From CAJBLF01 sp964495825 (lineage in GTDB: Bacteria; Patescibacteriota; Gracilibacteria; Absconditabacterales; Absconditicoccaceae): a DNA stretch of 16,384 nt. The notes beneath the pieces are model-generated. The model did not search any database, had not been told where the DNA came from, and saw only the letters and a program-made list of their open reading frames with translations. Below, piece after piece: positions 1 to 9,755 of this stretch; positions within the stretch are counted from its first letter, which is position 1; each line of letters opens with the position of its first letter. The translations under genes were made by a program, and so were the position numbers. Location: NCBI GenBank assembly GCA_964495825.1, contig CAZBWI010000057.1:1-16384 (forward strand), written 5' to 3'.

Positions 1-70
1 AACTCGATCATTGACTGTAATGTATTGCTATAAGTTCTCTTTCTTCTTTAGATAACTGTGTATGCGCCAT
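1..70 (-). CDS. Transposase N-terminus, IS30-like (partial, runs off the window)
   Basis: Only the first 23 codons are inside the window. The ATG is at 68-70 on the minus strand. The peptide starts MAHTQLSKEERELIAIHYSQ and continues G-S-S, with the Gly coded by UGA. This resembles the N-terminal helix-turn-helix (HTH_38 type) of IS30-family transposases, which bind the element ends. Unlike the right-hand copy, the codon after the UGA is TCG (Ser), not TAG, so this copy shows no lesion in the visible part. The family call rests on the HTH-like start and on the extra sequence visible in the right copy. The DDE catalytic domain is not visible. Confidence 0.6.
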
Positions 71-139
71 TTTCCATCTCACGGAAATAAATACTTTTGC
101 TTATATTTACTTCCTGTGCATTTCGAACTTAAATTTTTA
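1..139 (-). mobile_element. Left IS30-like element end (inverted relative to the right copy)
   Basis: The reverse complement of this stretch matches 16130..16268 over 139 nt with no gaps and 8 mismatches (about 94 %). Homology stops abruptly after base 139, which marks the likely outer end of the element. It contains the transposase start and about 69 nt of upstream terminal sequence that should include the terminal inverted repeat. The rest of the element lies outside the window. Its other end and any target-site duplication cannot be seen. Confidence 0.75.
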
Positions 140-154
140 CACCGCCTTTTTTGT

Positions 155-182
155 TTGACATTCTAAAAATTATAATTATAAG
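155..182 (+). promoter_or_regulatory. Sigma70-like promoter for the dCMP deaminase gene
   Basis: A perfect -35 TTGACA (155-160) is followed after 16 nt by TATAAG (177-182). It sits just inside the end of the left IS copy and 43 nt before the deaminase start. An upstream TATAAT at 171-176 is too close to the -35 to be its partner. Confidence 0.5.
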
Positions 183-225
183 AATACATACTTACTATTT
201 TTTAGCTTTTTTACAAATAGGTATC

Positions 226-726
226 ATGAGTGAAGAGCATTATATCCGTCCCACACGAGATGAATATTTTATGGAAATAGCAAGAACTGTAGCCAAAAGA
301 GCTACATGCAACAGAGGAAGAAGCGGATGTGTTATAGCAAAAAATAAACAAGTGATAAGTACATGATATGTATGATCGCCTCCAGGATTGCCACACTGTG
401 ATGAAGTCGGACATCAATTCAAGCAGATAACCCATGAAGACGGAAGTGTGACTAATCATTGTGTCAGAACCATCCATGCCGAACAGAATGCTATCTGTCA
501 GGCAGCAAAATTATGAGTAGCAGTAGAATGAGCAACGCTCTATTGTAAGATGACGCCATGCAGAACCTGTGCAATGCTCATTATTAGTTGTGGCATCAAA
601 AGAGTTGTTTGCGAAAAAAAATATCATGCAGGTGCTGAATCTGAAGCTATGTTCAAGGAAGCAGGCATCGAACTAGAATATTTCGATGAATCTATAGAAG
701 AATATGCAAATCAATGAGGAAAATAA
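226..726 (+). CDS. comEB: dCMP deaminase (cytidine/deoxycytidylate deaminase family), UGA=Gly
   Basis: The 166-residue zinc enzyme deaminates dCMP to dUMP and so feeds dTMP synthesis. The zinc-binding and catalytic residues are visible: H84 and E86 in the HAE motif, and C112 and C115 in the PCRTC motif. An N-terminal RDEYFMEIA stretch and the GY-x-GSPPG-x-PHCDE block are typical of the ComEB/dCMP deaminase family, and the length fits. Five in-frame UGA codons occur (364, 373, 514, 529, 715). The first two fall on the conserved Gly residues of the GYxGSPPG block, direct evidence for UGA=Gly. The ATG at 226 is chosen because the family starts near here; only a weak AGG precedes it. A TTG at 151 in the same frame would add a 25-residue non-conserved extension. 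It stands alone between the IS end and a terminator. Confidence 0.93.
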
Positions 727-740
727 CATCCGATACCAAG

Positions 741-770
741 AAAAAATCTCCACAATAGGGAGATTTTTTT
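741..770. terminator. Bidirectional intrinsic terminator
   Basis: An A-run is followed by ATCTCC, a short loop, GGAGAT and a T-run, so the hairpin has U-tracts in both directions. It lies between the convergent deaminase gene (+) and PKD-protein gene (-) and can serve both. Confidence 0.8.
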
Positions 771-785
771 GATAAGAAAATAATA

Positions 786-3700
786 TTATGCTGATGGCGT
801 TTCTTCAGGAGGTAATTCTGGCGCTTCTCTTTCCTGATTCATTCTAGCTCTGATAGCGAAAATGATAACAAGAAGTACAAAGATACCAACAAGAATTCAA
901 AAGACAATAAGAATGATTTTCAATCGACTAAATCATCATGATGCATTATCTGCCTTTATTTCGTTAGCATTAGCAACGACCTTGATAGCATTATCTGGAC
1001 AAGCATCACTAGCTATGAAATAAAATTGAAGGATCTTACACATATTCGGCATGATAATGGTTTTCATATCCAATGGATCGACTTGATTGGCCTTTACCTC
1101 AGCTCCTTCTGGAGCAAGATTTTTCTTGATGAGATTGATGATATCCTGAAGGACTTGTTTTCTTTTGTCTTGCTGGGAAGCATCAGCTTGTGTGGTATCA
1201 GAAACAACAGATTCAAATTCTTTAAAAAGTCATTCTACATCGACAGCAAGATTGGATGGAAGGATAGAGAGAATCTCCGCTTTTGCTAAATGATATTCTG
1301 TACCTCCACCTGCAGCAGCTACAGACTTATCCGTCAAACTAGTAAAAATGGATTCAAGAAGTGTCTTCTGGTCATCGGTAAGCTTGATATCATGCGTCTC
1401 ATAATAATCTTTAACAGAAACGACATTGGATTTGGTATCTATCTGATCAATCAATCCATCTCTCAATCCAACCATCAATGTCCTAAATTGGAGCATATCA
1501 CCTGTCGTTGCATTCTGGAGAGTGTTAATAAAATTATTGATCTGTTGATAAACAATAGTCATCTCAGGACTGAGATTAGCTTCAAAATCCAAAAACGAAA
1601 CAGTGAAATCTTTGGAAACTTGTGTCGTATCAGGCTTAGTATAATATATTCTTCCGATAACAGATTCATATTTCGGTTCATAAGTTTTGAGATAAAGCTC
1701 ATTGCAAAGGAAATCCTTATCATTGTCTTTTGTACCATCGCCATCACTATCAAATGCTATATCTGTATCTCCATAACAAATACCCTTGGAATCATCATAT
1801 TTGATATAGAGGAGAATACTGTTGTTGAGATTTTTCCCGACAAAAAAATCAATCTCTCCACCACTGGTGATAGACACCTTAGGAATAGAAAGAATATGGA
1901 AATCACCAGCATTATTGGTACCAGTAGTCAATATCAACGTCCGTCTTTTGTCAGCTATATTTGCATATTTGTCAGTGACATTCATAGAAATGAAATACTT
2001 ACCATACTCAGGATAGGTGAAAGAAAATGCATCACCAGTCGTGACGACATATCAAGAATTATTCTTACAATCAGTCATACTAAAACAAACCGTCTTATTG
2101 GCGATATCACCTAAGCTTACATCCCTAAAGATAGCAAGTTTACCAAAAGTATCTGAAAGTAGCATCGGTTTGAGTCCATTCTTGATAACGATAGTTCCTC
2201 AGACACCGACTCACTTATATCCTCTATAAAGCACAGCAGCTCTCGGTCTATATCAGTATTCATTCGACTCCGTATATACATGAGTAACACGATCTGATTT
2301 AGTAGTTAAATCCCGTATTCCATCACCATCAAAATCGTATTGAATCGTTCTTTCTTTGATAAAATCAGGTCTATCAGAAATAATTTTGGAAACAACATCA
2401 AAGGTGACCTCATCTCAGATTTCCGCACTGACAACATCAGATTTTAGTGTAACGAGAGGGATATCCGGCCTACTGACGTCAGGAGGGAAAAAGACTAATG
2501 GACCGTTTCCTATGATTTCCTGATTGCTCTGACTTCCTTCATCATTATCATACATTGTCACGCCAAACATAAATTCACCTGGAACTCTCGGCAACGAAAA
2601 AAATGCATATGGAATATTTCCAGGAGTAATCTTAGTTTCAAGTGGTCTGCTCGGATCATCCTTGTAATAATAATACCACTTGTAATAGGAAATAAAGCCA
2701 TCAGAATCGATAGGATTGGTTGCTGTCACTTTGACAATCAATGGATCAAACGTATCATTGAAAATATCCTTTGCGTTGTTTTCAGAAAATCCTACACCGA
2801 CCTCGTTTCCATATTGTGGGAAAAAGAGTACAAGATTATCTAGTTTAGGAAGTGCATTGACAACTTTGAAATAGATTCTCACCTTATTGCTCTTGGAAAT
2901 GGTCGTATCTTCCGCAGTCAGATCTATATAGGTACATCAGAGCTCATTGAATTTATATTTGAATGTTGATTGTTTGAAAATCTCATCGTTTTTCGGTTGG
3001 AAGAAGAATTGAAGTCAGGCTTTCTCTCATTTGGTATTGACCGAAAGAGAAGGATCAATAGTAAATTCTTGATATCTATCTATCCTGTAAGCAGGAACCA
3101 TGCCTGTTCATGATTCGGTATTTGGACATTCATCACTCTGTGTTTGAATATTCGATGATCTGTCCATTACGGTAAATCATGCTACCGGATAAGTTTTTTC
3201 TCCCACAAAGACATTCTTGCTGACTTCATTTTCCATATCATTGGCACCACTCACCTTAAGCACAACTTTGTAGACACCAGCTTGCTTGTAGGTATGTGCT
3301 ATCTTGTCGGTTTGGATAGTTCTCGTGTCTTTATCAGCAAAATCCCAATGATAATTGATAATAGGCTGGTTAGATTTTACGATAAAATTCATCGGATTAC
3401 CTCGCGGAATCGCGATAGGTACAACAAAAATTTCAGGTCTAAGGGTAGATTTGATTTCAATATTTTTCTTGATTTCTGCAACTTTACCATATTGGTCCCT
3501 CACGGTAAGTTTGACAGTTGAAGTTCATAAAGCATCAAATTGGACTCTTATTTTCTGATTATTATTTTCTGTATTGACTATTTTGGTAGTAGCAGGATCT
3601 GAGAATGATCGTTCATATGATAATGAATCATAACCATTTGTCAGATCAACATCAGAACTCACCGAAGCATCAAAAATAAATTCTGATGGATATTTCCACG

Positions 3701-5036
3701 CATTACTTGGTGTAATCGTAAATTGAGGAAGTGGTTCAGTAGATTCCACATAGACGGAAATCGAATCGCTATTGGTCTGGCCGAGTTCATCTTCTACCGT
3801 CAATTTGACAGTATAAACTCACGGTTTTTTAAATTGCTGTTTGATGGATTTACCTTGATAAGTATCCACCTTATTTCAGTTTTCATCAAAAATTTCCCAT
3901 GTATAGAGCTTAAGGCTAGAAACGATAGAATACGACGGACTCGAATCAAATGAGAACGTCATAGACGTATTCCCCTGTTCAGGCTGCTGTTTGATGATAG
4001 CGACCGGATCAGAAACTAATATATAAAATGTTTCAGTTATTTTATTGGCTTCGTTATCCAAAGTTGTCAACTCAAGTTTATATTCTCATTGTCCAGGAAG
4101 TACCAATCTCATGACGCCAGGTTTTCCATCGCCATCTTTGGTATAAGAGAATCCTTGCTTTGATGTCACAGCCCAATGATGAGAAAGAATCTGCCTACCT
4201 CACATCGGCAACGTAGCAGACCCATCAAAGATGATACCTCTTTCTGCTTCTTGGATACCAACCTTGATCTTACTATCTTTGATAAGTTTCTGACCATTTG
4301 CATATACAACAATATTAGCGGTCTTTGGAGTAACATCGATGGAAATAGTTTTTTCTCCATCAAAAATACCTTGGGTTGCTTTATTGGAGCTTCTGACAGT
4401 CAAATGTACCTGATAATTTCATGGATCATTGAATGTCGCATTGACCACAGGTCACACACCAATAGTAGTATCATTGCCATTCGTATCCCTATAATACCAA
4501 TAATAATTCCTACTTGGAATAGTATCATTGGAAGGATCAGTACTTGCTCTCGCATCAAAAGTCACTGTCAACGGAGCAGGGCCACCTTGCGGAGATATTT
4601 TTGCATTAGCAACGACAGTATATTTGGTATTCACTTTTTTGACAATATCACCAAACGGTTTGTAGCAATTGGTCATAAACGATGCTAATTTGGTTTGATA
4701 ATCTGTACTGGTATACGTAGCCAATCCCTGAGAAATATCCAAACATTGCTGATACGTCACCTTAAATGCGTAGTCCTGAGGAAATTTAGGGAAAACCGTC
4801 TGAAAACTTGCATTAAGTTCAGAAAATTTACTCTGTGGAATTTGATTTCATAATTTGGAGGCAGCATCAATCTCAACAAACAATCAGAGAATTTTGTTAT
4901 AATCTTCCTGGATCTCATAGTTTGCTATATAATCGTTCGGTATAGTAGCATGTATTTTGTTCAAAAACACTACCAAACAAAGTGCTACGATCATCAATAC
5001 AAACTTAAAGATTGACCTGGAGAACAATGATCTCAT
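786..5036 (-). CDS. Giant PKD-repeat surface protein with signal peptide and C-terminal anchor, UGA=Gly
   Basis: One 1416-residue frame is recovered once UGA is read as Gly; about two dozen UGA codons would split it under the standard code. Residues 1-30 form a signal peptide (basic MRSLFSRS start, hydrophobic FVLMIVALCLVVF core, HA-T cleavage-like site). At least five Ig-like PKD-type repeats follow, with the recurring pattern T/F-x-F-D-A/S ... W ... F-x-x-P-G-x-Y-x-V-x-L-x-V, at roughly residues 150-215, 265-325, 360-420, 450-530 and 545-615; a weaker one lies near 880-940. Asp/Gly-rich loops such as DSDGDGTKDNDKD (about 1091-1103) and DFDGDG (near 900) look like calcium sites. A single hydrophobic helix at about 1373-1394 is followed by a 22-residue Glu/Pro-rich tail. 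It should therefore be a surface protein held by its C-terminal helix, facing outward. PKD domains are binding or spacer modules; no catalytic domain is recognised. An in-frame ATG at 5093 would add 19 residues, but the one at 5036 gives the better signal peptide. No Shine-Dalgarno is present at either. Confidence 0.92.
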
Positions 5037-5106
5037 AGAGGATATATAAGAGGTAAATCCGACATAGATAATGCAGAAAAACTGCCAAAACATGGCATAC
5101 AAGATG

Positions 5107-5134
5107 GTTATAGTGATTTATGAGGCGTTTGCAA
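5107..5134 (-). promoter_or_regulatory. Candidate promoter for the PKD-protein gene
   Basis: On the minus strand TTGCAA (5129-5134) is followed after 16 nt by TATAAC (5107-5112). Transcription would start near 5100, giving a leader of about 64 nt to the ATG at 5036, or an almost leaderless start at the ATG at 5093. Confidence 0.4.
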
Positions 5135-5158
5135 AAAAAAATGAGGAAAAAATACGGT

Positions 5159-5186
5159 TTGAAAATAAGGAAGAAATAACTACAGT
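5159..5186 (+). promoter_or_regulatory. Candidate promoter for the FKBP lipoprotein gene
   Basis: TTGAAA (5159-5164), a 16-nt spacer and TACAGT (5181-5186) lie 32 nt before the FKBP start and diverge from the PKD-gene promoter. The -10 is a weak match. Confidence 0.33.
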
Positions 5187-5211
5187 AGGGCCACTTTTAT
5201 CCTTTTATCCA

Positions 5212-5217
5212 AAGGAG
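5212..5217 (+). promoter_or_regulatory. Shine-Dalgarno AAGGAG one base before the FKBP start
   Basis: AAGGAG is the best Shine-Dalgarno-like match upstream of any recognised gene start in the window, but only one base separates it from the ATG at 5219 instead of the usual 5-9. No other in-frame start downstream would keep the signal peptide, so either the spacing is unusual or the match is fortuitous. Confidence 0.45.
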
Positions 5218-5218
5218 C

Positions 5219-5752
5219 ATGAAAAAGACTATAGTAATATCCATTTTATCTTTATTAAGTGTAGGACTCATGGGATGTACCACAACAGATAACAAGACTG
5301 TTCAAAAAGGGGACACCGTAACAGTAGATTATGTAGGAAAACTCACCAATGGAACGGTATTTGATACAAGCATAGAGAGTGTTGCAAAAGAAAATGGCAT
5401 ATATGCCACCGGAAGAAATTATAATGAATGACTGACCTTCGTAGCAGGCGCAGGACAAATGATCGCAGGATTTGACCAAGGTGTGATCGGAATGAAAGTC
5501 GATGAAACCAAAACCGTAACCATAGAGCCAAAAGACGCTTATGGAGAACGAGACAAATCTAAACTCATAACTGTTGCCAAAAAAGACATACCTGACGCTG
5601 ACCAATACAAAGTCGGCATGCAAGTCATGTCACAAAATGGACAAATATTCAAGATCTATGAAGTCAAAAAAGACGAAATAATTTTCGATGCGAATCATGA
5701 ATTAGCAGGCAAAACATTGGTGTTTGATATCACTATAAAGAGTATCAAGTAA
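5219..5752 (+). CDS. FKBP-type peptidyl-prolyl cis-trans isomerase lipoprotein, UGA=Gly
   Basis: The 177-residue protein should catalyse prolyl isomerisation and assist folding of exported proteins at the membrane surface. It begins with a lipoprotein signal peptide (MKKTIVISILSLLSVG) ending in a lipobox LMGC with the lipidated Cys at about residue 20. The FKBP core follows: KGDTVTVDYVGKLTNGTVFDTS, a GLTFVAGAGQMIAGFDQGVIGMKVDE segment with the conserved F-x-x-G-x-G-x-x-I-x-G-F-D pattern, then EPKDAYGERD. The end (NHELAGKTLVFDI) has the SlyD/FkpA-type N-H-x-L-A-G-K-x-L-x-F signature. One UGA at 5429 encodes the Gly just before LTFVAGAG. It is transcribed divergently from the PKD surface protein, a plausible client (inference). 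Confidence 0.93.
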
Positions 5753-5788
5753 AATATAAGTAATCTCTATATATGTTTCCCAAAAGAT

Positions 5789-5917
5789 TTGCAACCAGAC
5801 CCAACATCACAATCAACCCCCAACGCACATAAAAGTTTTACGCCGAAAAGACCAGAAGAAGCGCTCAAATTAGATCTTATCAGGTATATCAATAAGTGAA
5901 TAAAATTATTCTCCTAG
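5789..5917 (+). CDS. Possible 42-residue small protein or gene remnant
   Basis: The 206 nt between the FKBP gene and the next gene hold one protein-like frame, in the same phase as the FKBP frame but after its TAA. From a TTG at 5789 it reads MQPDPTSQSTPNAHKSF and ends ALKLDLIRYINKGIKLFS, with one UGA codon at 5897. The composition (Pro-rich start, amphipathic end) looks coding, but no ATG or ribosome site serves it. A second short frame from ATG 5773 overlaps it, as would a frameshifted remnant. It could be chance. Confidence 0.22.
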
Positions 5918-5958
5918 GTCAAATAAAAATTACAGAGTATACACCAAAACAAACAACA

Positions 5959-6543
5959 ATGAGCAAGAAACCAGAAAAAATGGTAATCTTGGATTTGACC
6001 CAAGAGGATTACATTGCGACAATTCCCGCATATCATGACAGCCCATCTGCAAAGATCTTCGAATTCTGGACGGAAAAAGGAGAACGGATTAATAATCTCG
6101 AACGAATAAAGCACGACACCCAAAAGATCGTTGTGAAGACCGAAAAAGGAATACAACCGCTCCTGATCTCGCAACACATGCAGGAAAACCTCCTGGAATA
6201 CTTCAAGTTCAAACACAGACAATTCAAAGAATTCACCTGCCATAAACTAAGCTATTACATGATTCACGGATCCATTGACAAGAAAGTGGGATACAAGATC
6301 AAGAAGACCGAGAATTTCGAAATAGGAGATACCGTATTATTGGGATCATTCACAAAGATCCTGGGAAAAACGTTCACCCTGAATTGCGAACACAGCGCGA
6401 TATGCGTTGCAAAAATCGATGAAGGTCCGCTCTTCCTATCCAAACTCGGAAATCACGAAAAAGTCGTGGTTACCACAATGGAGGAATTGAAAAGTATTTA
6501 TTGGCGAACGTCATCATGCGCCAAAAACATTTGGAAAAATTAA
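5959..6543 (+). CDS. Putative NlpC/P60-like (papain-fold) protein without UGA codons
   Basis: This 194-residue protein is not firmly recognised. A Cys at 94 (TCHKLSYYM), a GDTVLLG segment at 123-129 and a His at 145 (EHSAICV) occur in the order and spacing of NlpC/P60 cysteine peptidases and amidases, followed by FLSKLG and a V-V-V-T-T-M-E-E-L-K motif near residues 162-182. Those enzymes cut peptidoglycan or act on acyl groups. No signal peptide is visible, so a cytoplasmic role or non-classical export is implied. The gene is unlike its neighbours: all of its Gly codons are GGN, none is UGA, and it prefers AAG, ATC, TTC and CTC, giving visibly higher GC. An upstream GTG at 5896 in frame would add 21 residues; the ATG at 5959 lacks a Shine-Dalgarno. 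A clear terminator follows at once. Confidence 0.7.
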   Translation: MSKKPEKMVILDLTQEDYIATIPAYHDSPSAKIFEFWTEKGERINNLERIKHDTQKIVVKTEKGIQPLLISQHMQENLLEYFKFKHRQFKEFTCHKLSYYMIHGSIDKKVGYKIKKTENFEIGDTVLLGSFTKILGKTFTLNCEHSAICVAKIDEGPLFLSKLGNHEKVVVTTMEELKSIYWRTSSCAKNIWKN

Positions 6544-6545
6544 CG

Positions 6546-6576
6546 AAAAAGACCGGTTTTCCCGGTCTCTTTTTTT
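6546..6576. terminator. Strong bidirectional intrinsic terminator
   Basis: An A5 tract, a perfect 6-bp GACCGG/CCGGTC stem with a 5-nt loop, then a T-rich run. It serves the NlpC/P60-like gene (+) and, in the reverse direction, tsaD, whose TAA stop lies in the T-run. Confidence 0.88.
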
Positions 6577-7606
6577 ATTGATGCGTATATTCCAATATCC
6601 CCGCCAAGCCTATCATCGCAGCATTGTCGGTAGAATAGACTTTTTTCGTCGGCCTCACACACAAAGCATCAGGAAATTTCTCTTGTGTATATTGTTGCAA
6701 ATAGTCTCGTAATCTATCATTGCATGACACTCCTCAAGCTAGTCACAAAGTCTTAGCACCAAACCCAATTCCTGCACGGACTAGTTTTTTGACCATGACT
6801 TCGACGACTGCTTCTTGAAATTCATAGGCAATATCACATATAAGATTTTCAGTCAATTCGATTCATTTTTTCTCCAAATCTTTCAACAAAAACGACATCT
6901 GGGATTTCATTCACGAAAAACTGAATTCAAAATTTTCCTTGGAAAGAAAGATCCTCTTAAATTTAAGATCAGGATTATGTTTTCCTTTCAGAGCATGTTC
7001 GAAAATCCGTTGTCCTCCAGGATACGGTCCCCCCAACATTCTCGCGACCTTATCAAAACACTCACCTGCTGCATCATCTAAGGTATATCAGACTCTAGCT
7101 ATGCTATATCATCAAAACTCTCTTCGTTCCAATTTATCATCTATCATCTCTAATGTATCATTGTTTACAATGTAGATATCATTATGTCATCCGCTCGCAG
7201 TAAGCACAACAAGCGGAAATTGGATGTCAGAAATTTTTCTTTCCAAGAACAAAGAAAATAAGTGTCCATAAATATGATTGACCTGTACCAATGGTTTGGT
7301 GAAATAACTAGACAGTAAGGATCCTACAGTCTTACCGACCACCAAAGACCCGGGAAGTCAGGGATGAGTTGTCACGCTAACAAAATCCACATCTTTTATC
7401 TTATCCAATCATATATTTCTGATAACTTCGATGATTTTGTCAGAATGAAGCCTAGAAGCAATTTCCGGCACTACACCTCCATATTGTTGATGATCCTGGA
7501 TCTGAGAATACGCCAAAAGCACCTCTACACCAAAAAATTGTCAATCAAAGTGCACAATCCCGACAGAAGTATCATCACAACTAGTCTCTATCGCTAAGGT
7601 TCTCAT
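6575..7606 (-). CDS. tsaD: TsaD, tRNA N6-adenosine threonylcarbamoyltransferase, UGA=Gly
   Basis: The 343-residue cytoplasmic enzyme transfers the threonylcarbamoyl group to A37 of tRNAs that read ANN codons (t6A), working with TsaB and TsaE. The family start IETSCDDTSVGI, the metal-binding HIYGH (H111, H115), the ASGGHNDIY phosphate loop, the DDAAGECFDKVARMLGG block and the C-terminal LAGGVSCNDRLR and STDNAAMIGLAG motifs are all present, and the length is standard. More than ten UGA codons fall on family glycines, for example in SGGHN, FSGMKSQ and LAGGVS. The ATG at 7606 lacks a ribosome site but starts right at the conserved RTLAIETS. It is divergent from the 687-residue gene; its partners are not in the window. 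Confidence 0.96.
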
Positions 7607-7628
7607 GAAACAAAAAGTTATAAAAAAT

Positions 7629-7657
7629 TTGCTTTTTTTGGTAGTTCAGGATATAAT
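7629..7657 (+). promoter_or_regulatory. Sigma70-like promoter for the 687-residue protein gene
   Basis: TTGCTT (7629-7634), a 17-nt spacer and a consensus TATAAT (7652-7657) lie in the 85-nt gap between tsaD and the divergent gene, 34 nt before its ATG. Confidence 0.6.
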
Positions 7658-7691
7658 TAGTAATGATTTCCTTTATCTTTTAAAGAACAAG

Positions 7692-9755
7692 ATGATAGTA
7701 AGTCCCGATCTTCAAATAATGAAAGAAGAGTTACAACAAAAACAAAAATGATGACGAAAAAAAACACTTGAAAATTTTTCCAAGACACTCTTTTTGAATC
7801 TCAAGAAATGATTGGATGGTGCAAAAGTTGCCAATCAGTATCTTTTCCAGTTGGCAAAAGAACGTTTCGATGGAAAATTATTAGGTGAAATCTACAAGAT
7901 ACAAGTCATCAAAAAAGACAATAAGGGTATCGTCTGCCAGATAGAGGGAGAAAATAATTATCAAAATAAATTCTTCGTAACCAACAAAGAGATCATGACA
8001 CTAAAAAATGATACCATAGAAGATATAGAAACACCAAAAAATACACAACGAAAAGACGATCCGAAGCTATCAAAAGAAGCCAACGAATATTTCAGAAAAA
8101 AAATGCCGAAATATTACAAAATACACAAAGAAGATTTCCTAGAAGAAATAAAATACGGAGATAGTGTTATTGTCAAAATAGAAAATAAAAAGATGAAAAG
8201 ACTCCATCCAGATGATATTATCAATGAAATACAAAAATATCTCAAAGAACAAGGAGAAACTAAGAAATCAGCGAAAAAAATCCAAACCGCCCTAAAATTT
8301 TTGAATGAATCTAATAATAGCCTTGCTGATACATACATCAAGGATTTTATGGAATTAGTAAGAAGGAAACAACGCAAACGAAATTCCAAGGCAACACCAC
8401 AACAACTCCAAGCATGACTAAAAAATCACAAAAGAGAATTTGCAGAAGTACTCAAGAGATTTATCAACAAAGAAAAAACCTATGTACACAAAGCAAACGA
8501 CATCGACAAGTCAGCAGCAAAATTTTTACTACAACTCTTTGGTATAGACTCAAACAAGACATTCCACGAAATAGAGCACAATGAAGCAAATACTATCAAA
8601 GAATGATTACTCATAGATGTAGGAGAGACAGCAACCGGATTAAAAGTAGAGAAAACAACAGAAATACAAAATGGAGAAAAAATCATCAAAACAAAAAAAA
8701 TAGCAAGTGAGCATTCAGACAAATCAGATGAAGCGATATTGACCAATAGACCAAGTTCAACAACACAAATCATATTCAAGATTTTCAAAGACTTATGAGC
8801 CATAAACGAAAAACAGCTACCACACATCCAGAGATTTGTAAACTTCGTCAATACCGTGGATAGTATGGATTATCAAGTGAGTGCGGTAGATTATCCTAAC
8901 AACTATAAGACAATGTTTGGATTATATCGTGCAATACCTATCCAAGAAATTTTTGAATATTTTAGAAATCCAGAACATACCGGATTTGAAAAACTGACAG
9001 ACAAATATATGGAAAGTATAGTAATCGGGAAAAATAAAGAAACCAACCAAGAAATAACTTTAAAAGATATCTCAGAAAACCACAAAAAAAGAATAGAGGA
9101 AAACATTAAAAATTTCAATGCATTGAAAGCACAAGAAAATAGAGAGCTCTATTACAAAAGTACTAAATTCATCGTAGATATAGAAGATAAAATCAAAGAT
9201 GGTCCACAAGTAGCAGGATATTATGGATATGGATTTTTTAAGATTTACCCAAAAAGAGGAAATATCTATATCTATAGTCCAAAAAAATTACCAACAACCA
9301 TAGAAGGATATCCAACAGATGGACATTTTCTGATTATCAACCATCCTACACAAGAAGATATCGAAACGTTATTTGAAAAATTTTCAACAATTACAATACA
9401 AAAGACTTCACTCAAAGACGATATGATCGCTTATCTCAAAAAAATACAGGAGAAAAACACCGAAAAAAATATCACTGACCAAGAATTCCAAGAAAGAATA
9501 AACCAATTGCCGATATTAAAAAGAATACATATCAAAGAGCATGAAAAGAGAAAAGGAGTCATAAACAATGTTCAAAGGAAAATAGCATTTATTACCCTTG
9601 ATAGAGAAGGGAAGTTTATTGCAAGATTCAAAGTCGAAGACGCAAATATATTAAAATGATTCAAAAAAGGAGATAGAGTAAAAATCAACATCTCCTCACT
9701 TGAAGAAAAAGATGGAAAACTATTTATAGAAGCATGATCAATGAAAAAAATCTAA
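7692..9755 (+). CDS. Unrecognised 687-residue Lys-rich protein with possible C-terminal OB fold, UGA=Gly
   Basis: I do not recognise this protein. It opens with a very basic Lys/Gln-rich segment containing two adjacent UGA-coded glycines (residues 1-55), then a charged, mainly helical region to about 300. A middle block has LLIDVGE (306-312), EHSD (340-343) and RPSSTTQIIFKIFKDLG (353-369), then QRFVNFVNTVDSMDY. This order loosely recalls the core of DHH phosphoesterases (Asp strand, DHH, then an S/T-rich helix), but the DHH triad itself is absent. A Tyr/Gly-rich strand region (VAGYYGYGFFKIYPKRGNIY) follows. The last 70 residues (from about 619, RKGVINNVQRKIAFITLDRE ... FKKGDRVKINI) have the G-x-V ... 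F-I ... G-D-x-V pattern of a cold-shock/S1-like OB domain. No signal peptide or membrane helix is seen, so it is probably cytoplasmic; the basic N-terminus and OB-like end suggest nucleic-acid binding (inference). Its stop overlaps the convergent flippase gene by 4 nt. Confidence 0.88.

Noticed and set aside
1290..2114. 274-residue plus-strand open frame
   Set aside because: It is antisense to the PKD-protein gene, Ile/Cys-rich with no motif, and explained as a shadow of that frame.
5071..5292. 73-residue plus-strand frame before the FKBP gene
   Set aside because: It overlaps both divergent promoters and the FKBP signal peptide in another frame and has no ribosome site or motif.
364..9725. 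Many in-frame TGA codons as evidence of pseudogenes or frameshifts
   Set aside because: The reading frame and family motifs continue unchanged across each TGA and TGA falls on conserved Gly; this is code 25, not decay.
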